Below, piece by piece: positions 1 to 5,663 of a stretch of 10,292 nucleotides of DNA (position 1 is the stretch's first letter; every line of letters starts with the position of its first letter). Location: NCBI GenBank assembly GCA_002428935.1, contig DIYG01000065.1, positions 1 through 10,292 of the forward strand. Direction: 5' to 3'. The notes below the pieces were generated by a model. It did not search any database. It saw only the letters and a program-made list of their open reading frames with translations, and had not been told where the DNA came from. The translations under genes and the position numbers were made by a program. The stretch comes from Halieaceae bacterium UBA6060. GTDB taxonomy: Bacteria > Pseudomonadota > Gammaproteobacteria > Pseudomonadales > Halieaceae.

Positions 1-387
1 GTCGCGAAAGCGATGAATCTGTTTACGGGCTCGTTTGTCGGGTCTGCCCGGAGGGCGGGCGGTCATACCGCCGGCCAGTTTCCGGGCCTGGGCCGATTGC
101 TGCCGCCGCTCGATGCTTTCTTCCGTTTCCCGGTAGAGGGTTTGTGCCTGAGGTGCACCGCCGCGCTGGTCGGACAAGGCGAGAACCACAACGTCGCGCT
201 CGTCCCAGCCCTGGCGGATGCGCAGGACATCGCCGACGGTGATCTCCCGAGAGACCTTCACCCTTTGTCCGCCCACATGTACCTTGCCGCCCTCGATGGC
301 GTTTTTTGCCAGACTGCGAGTCTTGAAGAAGCGCGCGGCCCAAAGCCATTTATCGATGCGGAGCTTGGGTAAGGATTCCGAATTCAC
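1..387 (-). CDS. hslR: Heat shock protein 15 (Hsp15), S4-domain ribosome rescue factor, 3' end outside window
   Basis: Hsp15 binds free 50S subunits that still carry a nascent peptidyl-tRNA and helps recycle them (known for the family). The window holds 129 residues with no stop before the left edge; the family is about 130 residues, so only a few C-terminal residues are missing. The S4 RNA-binding domain is clear at about residues 9-70: LRIDKWLWAARFFKTRSLA near the N-terminus, then a GGKVHVGGQRVK stretch. The tail is basic (PDKRARKQIHRFRD), as in Hsp15. The likely start is GTG at 387, which overlaps the TGA of yrfG in a GTGA arrangement, so translation is probably coupled. No strong Shine-Dalgarno sequence is visible. 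E. coli also places hslR directly after yrfG. Function is confident; the exact start is less so. Confidence 0.93.
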   Translation of the reverse strand, partial: MNSESLPKLRIDKWLWAARFFKTRSLAKNAIEGGKVHVGGQRVKVSREITVGDVLRIRQGWDERDVVVLALSDQRGGAPQAQTLYRETEESIERRQQSAQARKLAGGMTARPPGRPDKRARKQIHRFRD

Positions 388-1046
388 GACAGAGCCGCCG
401 GCATAATTTCGTCGAAATGATGGATACCGGGAAAACGGGTGTCGATGCGTTTTTGCCGGGAGCTGTCTGGTTGTAGGAGCGTAAGGAGGTGGCGGATGCC
501 ATACGCGCGCGCCGCGTCCAGGACTGTTTCTGTGTCGTCGATAAGCAGGGTGCTGCTCGGATCAAAGGGGTGTAGGGCCTGGAGGCGATCCCAAAACTGG
601 TGGTGCTCCTTGGGCGCCTGCAGATCGTGAGAAACCACAACCCGGTCAATCCAGTTGGTGATGTCTACCTCGCCCATCTTGATGCTGAGGGTTTCGGGGT
701 GAGCGTTGGTAACCAAAAGCACATCCAGATCACTGGCGTGGAGCCAGCGCAAGAAATCCAAAGCGTAGGGGCGCATGCGGATCATATGTTTCAGCTCCCG
801 TTTTAGGAGCGGGATGTCCATGGTTAGCACTTGCGACCAGTGCTCAAGGCAATACCAGGGCAGTGAGCCCCGCACCGCGTCGAACTCTTTCTCCAGATGG
901 GCCCGAGCGTCTTCTTCGGCGATGCCGCGATCGCGCGCGTAGGCTCGCGGGAGGTACTCCATCCAGAAGTGGTTGTCGTAGTGCAGATCCAACAAGGTGC
1001 CGTCCATATCCAGGAGAACGGTGCGAATCTGAGTCCAGTCAATCAT
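384..1046 (-). CDS. yrfG: HAD-superfamily hydrolase, YrfG-type GMP/IMP nucleotidase
   Basis: Predicted cytoplasmic 5'-nucleotidase of 220 residues, the usual length for YrfG. All four HAD motifs are visible: motif I DMDGTLLD with the nucleophile and acid/base Asp at residues 13 and 15, motif II LVTNAH near 111-116, the motif III lysine in APKEHH near 146, and motif IV LLIDDTETVLDAA with the Asp pair at about 170-171. The helical cap lies between motifs I and II and contains a PWYCLEHW stretch. The E. coli homologue prefers GMP and IMP; that specificity is inferred here from similarity and from the hslR neighbour. The ATG at 1046 follows only 23 bp of spacer shared with divergent cysQ and has no Shine-Dalgarno sequence. 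The 3' end overlaps hslR by 4 nt, which points to one operon. Confidence 0.9.
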   Translation of the reverse strand: MIDWTQIRTVLLDMDGTLLDLHYDNHFWMEYLPRAYARDRGIAEEDARAHLEKEFDAVRGSLPWYCLEHWSQVLTMDIPLLKRELKHMIRMRPYALDFLRWLHASDLDVLLVTNAHPETLSIKMGEVDITNWIDRVVVSHDLQAPKEHHQFWDRLQALHPFDPSSTLLIDDTETVLDAARAYGIRHLLTLLQPDSSRQKRIDTRFPGIHHFDEIMPAALS

Positions 1047-1053
1047 GGGCCGA

Positions 1054-1062
1054 TGCTATAGT
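1054..1062 (+). promoter_or_regulatory. Extended -10 promoter element for cysQ, implying a leaderless mRNA
   Basis: TGCTATAGT matches an extended -10 (TGn plus TATAGT, one mismatch to TATAAT). The hexamer occupies 1057-1062, so transcription would begin near 1069-1070, at the cysQ ATG itself. The -35 region (about 1034-1039, TCCAGT) is poor, as is common when an extended -10 is present. There is no Shine-Dalgarno sequence before the ATG. This is a consensus match by eye, not a mapped start. Confidence 0.45.
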
Positions 1063-1087
1063 ACGCGCCATGGATTTTCGAGGTCAG
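1058..1087 (-). promoter_or_regulatory. Possible promoter for yrfG-hslR overlapping the cysQ promoter
   Basis: On the minus strand CTGACC (1082-1087) and TACTAT (1058-1063) are 18 bp apart, each matching 4 of 6 consensus bases. The predicted start would be near 1051, giving a leader of about 5 nt before the yrfG ATG. The -10 shares bases with the cysQ -10 because GTACTATAGC is nearly self-complementary in its core. The -35 would lie inside the cysQ coding region. The element is weak and speculative. Confidence 0.28.
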
Positions 1088-1942
1088 CAGCCCCTACCGC
1101 GAGAAACGGTTCTGGCTATCGTCGATCTCTGCCAGAAGGCCTCCGAGGCGATCGTGCGCTTCTATGAAGCGAGCGCCGGTGACGGTTCTCTGGCGGTGCA
1201 GCGCAAGGCGGATCGCTCGCCTCTGACCGAGGCGGACCTGGCCTCTCATGAGACCTTAGAATCGGGTCTGCGGGCGTTGACGCCAGAGCTTCCCATCCTC
1301 TCGGAAGAAAGCGATCACAGCAGCATCAAGGAGCGTCACCAATGGCGGCGCTTTTGGCTGGTGGACCCCCTCGATGGTACTCGCGAGTTCATCGAACGCA
1401 GTGGTGAGTTCACGATAAATATTGCTCTGGTCGACGATGGCAGACCGGTGTTGGGTTTTATTCACGAGCCCTTGAGGGGGATTACGAATATCGGCGTGCC
1501 GGGCCAGGGAGCCTGGCGGGCAACGCAGAATGGCGCGGCATTGCGCTGGCAAACCTTGCGCACCCGGCAATTGCCCGAGCGCGAGCTGGTAGTTCTGTCG
1601 AGCCATCGCCATCGCAATGAACGCCTCGCAGCGACCCTTGAGCTGCTCTCAGAACGTTATCACCTTGAGCGCCGGAACAGTGGCAGCGCCCTAAAGTTTT
1701 GCGACCTTGCCGCAGGCCGTGGCGATGTGTATCCGCGTTTCTCCTTGTGCAGCGAATGGGACGTGGCGGCCGGGGACGCTTTGGTGAACGCGGCGGGAGG
1801 GCAGCTTTGGGGCGTGGATGGGCAGCCTCTACGCTACAATGCGCGTGACACCTTGCTCAGTCCGCACTTCGTCGCCGTTGGTGATCCCCGTCAGTCTCTG
1901 TGGGAAGAATTACTGCAACACCTACCTGAGGTGGATGGATAA
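1070..1942 (+). CDS. cysQ: 3'(2'),5'-bisphosphate nucleotidase CysQ, inositol monophosphatase superfamily
   Basis: CysQ hydrolyses adenosine 3',5'-bisphosphate (PAP), the by-product of PAPS reduction in sulfate assimilation, to AMP and phosphate. The 290-residue product shows the Mg-dependent Li-sensitive phosphatase signatures: metal ligands in LSEES (Glu near 79), WLVDPLDGTREFI (Asp at 99 and 102), and the C-terminal CSEWDVAAGDALVNAAGG (Asp at about 231), preceded by GSALKFCDLAAGRGDVYPR. The frame is open upstream to about 863, but that extension is antisense to yrfG and carries none of the family sequence, so ATG 1070 is the best start; GTG or ATG codons are absent just upstream in frame. 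It is divergent from yrfG, a neighbourhood also known in pseudomonads. Downstream genes on the same strand begin after 85 bp. Confidence 0.95.
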   Translation: MDFRGQQPLPRETVLAIVDLCQKASEAIVRFYEASAGDGSLAVQRKADRSPLTEADLASHETLESGLRALTPELPILSEESDHSSIKERHQWRRFWLVDPLDGTREFIERSGEFTINIALVDDGRPVLGFIHEPLRGITNIGVPGQGAWRATQNGAALRWQTLRTRQLPERELVVLSSHRHRNERLAATLELLSERYHLERRNSGSALKFCDLAAGRGDVYPRFSLCSEWDVAAGDALVNAAGGQLWGVDGQPLRYNARDTLLSPHFVAVGDPRQSLWEELLQHLPEVDG

Positions 1943-1992
1943 TGCTCTGGGTACTTGTGCCGTTCCCCCGGCGAAGTTATCTTCTTTTCTCT

Positions 1993-2005
1993 CCCCGTTA
2001 CGGGG
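1993..2005 (+). other. Short perfect hairpin in the cysQ / DUF465 spacer
   Basis: CCCCG-TTA-CGGGG is a perfect 5-bp GC stem with a 3-nt loop, ending 22 nt before the ATG at 2028. A pyrimidine-rich run precedes it and no T-tract follows, so it is not a normal intrinsic terminator in the plus direction. It could affect mRNA stability or translation of the next gene, or be chance in GC-rich DNA. Confidence 0.3.
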
Positions 2006-2027
2006 CTCTACGCGGGATTCCCTTGCA

Positions 2028-2273
2028 ATGAACTGGCCGCCGGGAAAGGAACCGGGCAAAGACGCGGAAGCCGCTAATGAGGTGTTGACGCCTGCCATGC
2101 GTCTGCTTCAACTGCAATCCCGCCACCGGGCGTTGGATACGCGTATTACAGAAATGCAGAGCTACCCCTATCAGAATCAAATCCTTCTCCAGCGTCTCAA
2201 GAAAGAGAAGCTGCGTTTGAAAGACGCTATCGAGCGGCTCAAGGATGACATGATTCCCGATTTGGACGCTTAA
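2028..2273 (+). CDS. Small DUF465/YdcH-like coiled-coil protein of unknown function
   Basis: The 81-residue reading has an acidic, probably flexible first 20 residues and then a region like the DUF465 (YdcH) family: LLQLQSRHRALDTRITEMQ, followed by LLQRLKKEKLRLKDAIERLK and the ending MIPDLDA. The heptad-like Leu/Ile spacing and alternating charge suggest two helices forming a coiled-coil hairpin. No enzymatic role is known for this family, and none is assigned here. The start is uncertain. ATG 2028 gives 81 residues but lacks a good ribosome-binding site; ATG 2097 gives 58 residues with a GAGGTG 13 nt upstream; ATG 1935 would overlap the cysQ stop and give 112 residues of which the first 30 look non-coding. 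The usual family length of about 70-75 residues favours 2028. It lies between cysQ and the hydroxylase gene on the same strand. Confidence 0.75.
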   Translation: MNWPPGKEPGKDAEAANEVLTPAMRLLQLQSRHRALDTRITEMQSYPYQNQILLQRLKKEKLRLKDAIERLKDDMIPDLDA

Positions 2274-2293
2274 GCCTCAGGGTAGCTGTAACC

Positions 2294-3535
2294 GTGGATC
2301 TCGTCGCCTACGCCGTCCCGTTCTTTATTCTGGCCATGTTGTTTGAGTTGGTCTGGGGGCTCCGCAGGGGCCGCAATACCTACCGCATAAACGATGCCGT
2401 AAGCAGCCTGTTCCTGGGCACCCTGAGCCAGGCGCGACGCTTCATAACCCTGGGTATCGGTGGCTATGTTTACCATCTTGTCGCTGAGCATTTTTCCCTG
2501 GCACAAATGGATTCATCCAGTATCTGGACCTGGGTCCTCGCCATGGTTCTGTATGATTTTTGCTATTACTGGCTTCATCGTCTGGGTCACGAGCGAACGA
2601 TTCTCTGGGCCGCCCACGTGGCTCACCATCAAAGTGAGGACTACAACCTCACCACCGCTCTGCGTCAGACCAGCACGGGGTTTCTTCTGGGCTGGCTGTT
2701 TTACTTGCCGATGTTTTTCCTTGGCATTCCCGCGGCCGTGGTGGTTACGGTGGGATCCCTGAATCTGATTTATCAGTTTTGGGTCCATACGGAACATGTT
2801 GGCAAGCTCGGTTGGTACGAATGGATTTTTGTTACTCCTTCAAACCACCGGGTTCATCACGCCCAGAACGAGCGCTATCTAGATCGTAACTATGGCGGCC
2901 TGTTTATTGTCTGGGATCGTCTGTTTGGTACTTTTCAAGAAGAGTTGGAGGACGACCCGCCGATTTATGGAATTCGCGGCCCCCTTAAGAGCTGGAATCC
3001 CTGGCGCGCCCTCACGCATATTTACGTGGATATGTTCCGCGACAGTTGGAACACCCAACGCTGGCGAGACAAGTTGTACGTATGGATTGCTCGCACGGGA
3101 TGGCGGCCCGCGGATGTTGAAGCAGCGAACCCTCGGGCGAAACCGGATCTCGACCAATTTGAGCGTTTTGATCCCCCCATGGGGAACGCCGTGAAGTCCT
3201 ATGCGCTGTTTCAGCTATTCAGTGTGGTGGTGCTACTTGGTTATCTGCAGTTTGGCGTGGCCGGCAGCTACGGTGTCGGCGCCGGTTTGGCCCTGGCCAT
3301 GCTTTTCACAGCTTCGTTCACCGCCCTGTGGATGGAAGGTCGCCCCGTGGGTTTCTGTCTGGCCCTCGATGGACTCCGTCTCCTTTGCCTGGCCGTCGGC
3401 CTGCTATGGCAAGCACCGGCCCTTGATACGGGTGGCTTCCCCGTGGTGGCCGCGCTGTATTTGTTGGGGAATGTGCTGTTTCTATTCTGGCTCACCCGCG
3501 AGCCCGGATCGTCCGCCCCTCAGCCTGCGGTCTAG
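2294..3535 (+). CDS. Fatty acid hydroxylase / sterol desaturase family membrane protein, AGMO-like
   Basis: Predicted integral-membrane di-iron oxygenase of 413 residues. The conserved histidine clusters are present in order: HRLGH (95-99), HVAHH (108-112), HTEH (165-168) and HRVHH (185-189). The spacing and the flanking sequences (DFCYYWLHRLGHE, TPSNHRVHHAQN, NYGGLFIVWDRLFGTF) resemble alkylglycerol monooxygenase (TMEM195)-like bacterial proteins, so the substrate may be an ether lipid, fatty acid or sterol-like lipid; the sequence does not settle this. Membrane segments are expected near 5-20, 45-65, 78-93, 130-160 and, in a second block after a soluble stretch, near 303-322, 325-345, 355-373 and 383-400. 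The start is GTG 2294, with AGGGT at 2279-2283 ten nt upstream; it lies 20 nt after the DUF465 gene, so co-transcription is likely. The gene ends convergently against the antiporter gene. Confidence 0.85.
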   Translation: MDLVAYAVPFFILAMLFELVWGLRRGRNTYRINDAVSSLFLGTLSQARRFITLGIGGYVYHLVAEHFSLAQMDSSSIWTWVLAMVLYDFCYYWLHRLGHERTILWAAHVAHHQSEDYNLTTALRQTSTGFLLGWLFYLPMFFLGIPAAVVVTVGSLNLIYQFWVHTEHVGKLGWYEWIFVTPSNHRVHHAQNERYLDRNYGGLFIVWDRLFGTFQEELEDDPPIYGIRGPLKSWNPWRALTHIYVDMFRDSWNTQRWRDKLYVWIARTGWRPADVEAANPRAKPDLDQFERFDPPMGNAVKSYALFQLFSVVVLLGYLQFGVAGSYGVGAGLALAMLFTASFTALWMEGRPVGFCLALDGLRLLCLAVGLLWQAPALDTGGFPVVAALYLLGNVLFLFWLTREPGSSAPQPAV

Positions 3536-3540
3536 ACATC

Positions 3541-3575
3541 CCTGGCAGGGGTGAACCCGAGGCGTCGTTGCCAGG
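3541..3575. repeat. Inverted repeat between two convergent genes
   Basis: CCTGGCA (3541-3547) and TGCCAGG (3569-3575) form a perfect 7-bp inverted repeat around a 21-nt loop, itself containing GGG-TGAA-CCC (3549-3558). It fills most of the 46-bp gap between the hydroxylase stop and the antiporter stop, where a shared bidirectional terminator would be expected. No T-tract follows on either strand, so any terminator action would not be the classical intrinsic type. Confidence 0.35.
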
Positions 3576-3581
3576 AACGCG

Positions 3582-5177
3582 TCAGCTTCTTCCCGCTTTA
3601 GCTTCTCGAATTTCCTTACGGCGTTCCCGGAGACCTTCCGCCGCGTGGGCCGCGAAGCCCTCGCCCGCCTGGGCATACAGGTTAAACGCAGAAATACCTC
3701 GGGCTTCCAGGTCTTCCGCTTCCTCGGCAAAGCGAACGACGGCGGCCACCCGGCCCTTGTAGCGCATTTTCTCAAGGAGGCGGGCGACCAGGAGGTTCTC
3801 CTGATGATTAGTCAGGGCGAGCATAACCAGCTCGACTTCATCCAGGGCGATGCGATGCCAAAAGTCCGGGTCGCTGGCATCCGCGGCGGCGACACGCCGG
3901 TGGAGGGCGTGGTGTTGAGCCAACTTGCGATCATTGTCATCGACCCCAAGGACCTGGGCACCGTAGGTGCGAGCGATGGCCTCGTAAGCGCCGGTGCCGA
4001 TGTTGCCCATGCCAAGGATCAGTACTTTGACGTTGCGCGTATCTGGGGCTTTTGCTCGCACCTCTGGGGATTCATAGCGCAACAGTCGGCTCCGGTGGCG
4101 GCCATAGATGCTGTGGGAGAGGCGGTTCAGGGGTGACGCTACGACAAAGCTGACGGCGATAGCGATGGACATGGCGCCTCCCCACTGGGCGCTAACCCAG
4201 CCCTGGGCACCGGCGATAGCGATCACGATGAGGCCAAACTCGCTGTGATTGGCGAGGCTGTTTGAAGCCAGAAGCGCTGTGCGAGGGGCCACGTGGAAGC
4301 GCGTGAAGAGGGGGAAATAGAGCAGGGGCTTGAGGAGCGCGAGGCCACCGAGCGCCGTGGCAAGCAGAATAAGCTCTGGCTTTGGCCAACCACCCAGACC
4401 GATGGACAGAAAAAAGCCCACGAGAAACAAATCTTTGAAATAGAGGAGGTTCCGGGCCAGCTCCTTGGCTTTTTGTTCGCCAGCCAACAAAACGCCGATA
4501 AGCAGGGCCCCGAGGTCTCCCTTTATGCCAACGCTGTCAAACAGCTGAGCGCCCAGCAGGGCCAGGGCGAAGCCGGCCAACGTAAACAGTTCGCCGTGTC
4601 CAGCTACCCGTAGGAGCCGGATGACAGGTCGTCGGGCCGGAATCAGTAGAAGCAACCAAAGGGCGGTCCACTCGGGAACCTTGCCCGCTGATATGGCCAG
4701 AAAGAGTACCGCGGCCAAGTCCTGGATAATCAATACTCCGACGGCCAGGGCGGCGTGCCGCGAAGCCGCCTCGCCTCGCTCTTGCATGATCTGAATGACA
4801 AATACCGTGCTGGAGAAGGTAAAGGCAAAGGCGATGATCAGACTGGCGCTCAAGCTCAGGCCGAGCCCTGGGATGAACTGGCCGACGAGGCTGAGTAACC
4901 CTAGCATCGCCAGCTGTGTAACCAGCATATGAATCAAGGTTGTGCCCCAGATACGGGGTTTCAGCAGGTCCCGTACCTGGAGCTTCAGACCGATGCTGAA
5001 GAGCAGCAGGGTGATACCCATCTCCGCCAGGAGGTCGAGCATGGCGCCGCCGGAAACACCGAGTTCATGAAGAATAAATCCGGCAGCGAGGTAACCGATC
5101 AGGGCTGGCATGCCGATGGCGCGACTGCTCATGCCGCAAAAGAGGGCGACGAGCACTAACAGCGGGTCAGGGGTCAT
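3582..5177 (-). CDS. Kef-type monovalent cation:proton antiporter (CPA2) with C-terminal TrkA-N domain
   Basis: The 531-residue protein has an N-terminal Na+/H+-exchanger-type membrane domain (about residues 5-355, roughly 12 hydrophobic segments) with typical CPA2 stretches: PALIGYLAAGFILHELGV, LLLFSIGLKL, FTFSSTVFVIQIMQERGE, and the ion-site pair in VLIIQDLAAV (Gln152-Asp153). A cytoplasmic Rossmann TrkA-N domain follows (about 383-500), with nucleotide-binding GMGNIG at 389-394 and the acidic VDDND at 412-416. There is no TrkA-C domain. The role is probably K+ or Na+ efflux in exchange for protons at the inner membrane; the ion is not determined. The HALESDIEP regulatory-loop motif of glutathione-gated KefC is absent: GVLLAGEQKAKELARNLLYF occupies that place. 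The ATG at 5177 is chosen because the in-frame extension to 5351 is antisense-like and overlaps the upstream gene. The upstream gene overlaps this start by 11 nt. Confidence 0.9.
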   Translation of the reverse strand: MTPDPLLVLVALFCGMSSRAIGMPALIGYLAAGFILHELGVSGGAMLDLLAEMGITLLLFSIGLKLQVRDLLKPRIWGTTLIHMLVTQLAMLGLLSLVGQFIPGLGLSLSASLIIAFAFTFSSTVFVIQIMQERGEAASRHAALAVGVLIIQDLAAVLFLAISAGKVPEWTALWLLLLIPARRPVIRLLRVAGHGELFTLAGFALALLGAQLFDSVGIKGDLGALLIGVLLAGEQKAKELARNLLYFKDLFLVGFFLSIGLGGWPKPELILLATALGGLALLKPLLYFPLFTRFHVAPRTALLASNSLANHSEFGLIVIAIAGAQGWVSAQWGGAMSIAIAVSFVVASPLNRLSHSIYGRHRSRLLRYESPEVRAKAPDTRNVKVLILGMGNIGTGAYEAIARTYGAQVLGVDDNDRKLAQHHALHRRVAAADASDPDFWHRIALDEVELVMLALTNHQENLLVARLLEKMRYKGRVAAVVRFAEEAEDLEARGISAFNLYAQAGEGFAAHAAEGLRERRKEIREAKAGRS

Positions 5178-5574
5178 CAACAGCGTCCCGTTCGTTTGCC
5201 AATTCACTCGTTTCCACGGCGATGGGGTTCGTCCCGAAACCCAGGCCAGACCACAAGGCCGGCAGGCACAGCAATGCCACTCCCAGGTCGCAGGCGACAC
5301 GGAGAAACTCCCAGGCGGGTATGGGCAACGGGGCGAAGCCGAACCAGGCACGAAGGGGCGGCAGCGTAATGGCTAGCACCAGGGAGAAGCGAGAGATACC
5401 AAACAAACCCAATCCCAGAAGCAGATACAGCGAGCCAACCCAGGCGGTCAGCAACAGCATGGGTGTAGTGGGTAGCAACCAGAGGGCAAAACACTGCCCT
5501 GCGCCCGACAGGGTGCTGAGTATTGCCGCGAGATTCCGCAGCCTCGTAGGGTCGGTGTCGGGATAGACGGCCAC
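5167..5574 (-). CDS. Small four-helix membrane protein of unknown function, coupled to the antiporter
   Basis: I do not recognise this 135-residue protein. It is strongly hydrophobic, with four likely membrane segments at about 14-33, 38-58, 62-80 and 90-110, a short polar N-terminus (VYPDTDPTRLRN) and an acidic tail (ETSELANERDAVDDP). There is no signal peptidase site or catalytic motif that I can see. It starts at GTG 5574, because a TAA stands two codons upstream in frame; no Shine-Dalgarno sequence is visible, so the start is weakly supported. Its end overlaps the first 11 nt of the antiporter gene, which implies translational coupling and perhaps a functional link. It does not resemble the KefF/KefG quinone-reductase partners of KefC/KefB. 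The ORF on the opposite strand is Arg/Pro/Gln-rich and looks like a shadow. Confidence 0.68.
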   Translation of the reverse strand: MAVYPDTDPTRLRNLAAILSTLSGAGQCFALWLLPTTPMLLLTAWVGSLYLLLGLGLFGISRFSLVLAITLPPLRAWFGFAPLPIPAWEFLRVACDLGVALLCLPALWSGLGFGTNPIAVETSELANERDAVDDP

Positions 5575-5663
5575 GGGTTAAACGTTACCACAGCCATGGA
5601 GTATCGCGGATGACCATCGACCCGAGGGTTCGTTTGGCTGCCCGTCGACCCGTTTGCCCGGGG

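Noticed and set aside
23..349. Minus-strand 108-codon frame starting MALGRALLQ
   Set aside because: It is a frame-shifted shadow of hslR; the S4-domain sequence lies in the neighbouring frame starting at GTG 387.
863..1069. Possible 69-residue N-terminal extension of CysQ
   Set aside because: The frame is open only because it is antisense to yrfG; the sequence is Arg/Pro/Ser-rich with no family similarity, and the normal-length protein starts at ATG 1070.
5178..5351. Possible 58-residue N-terminal extension of the antiporter
   Set aside because: It is Cys/Pro/Trp-rich, unlike CPA2 N-termini, and lies wholly within the upstream membrane-protein gene; MTPDPLLVLVALF is a normal start.
5585..5617. 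Ten-codon minus-strand frame MVIRDTPWLW with two Trp, considered as a leader peptide
   Set aside because: There is no ribosome-binding site, no attenuator-like alternative hairpins with a T-run, and no tryptophan-related gene downstream.
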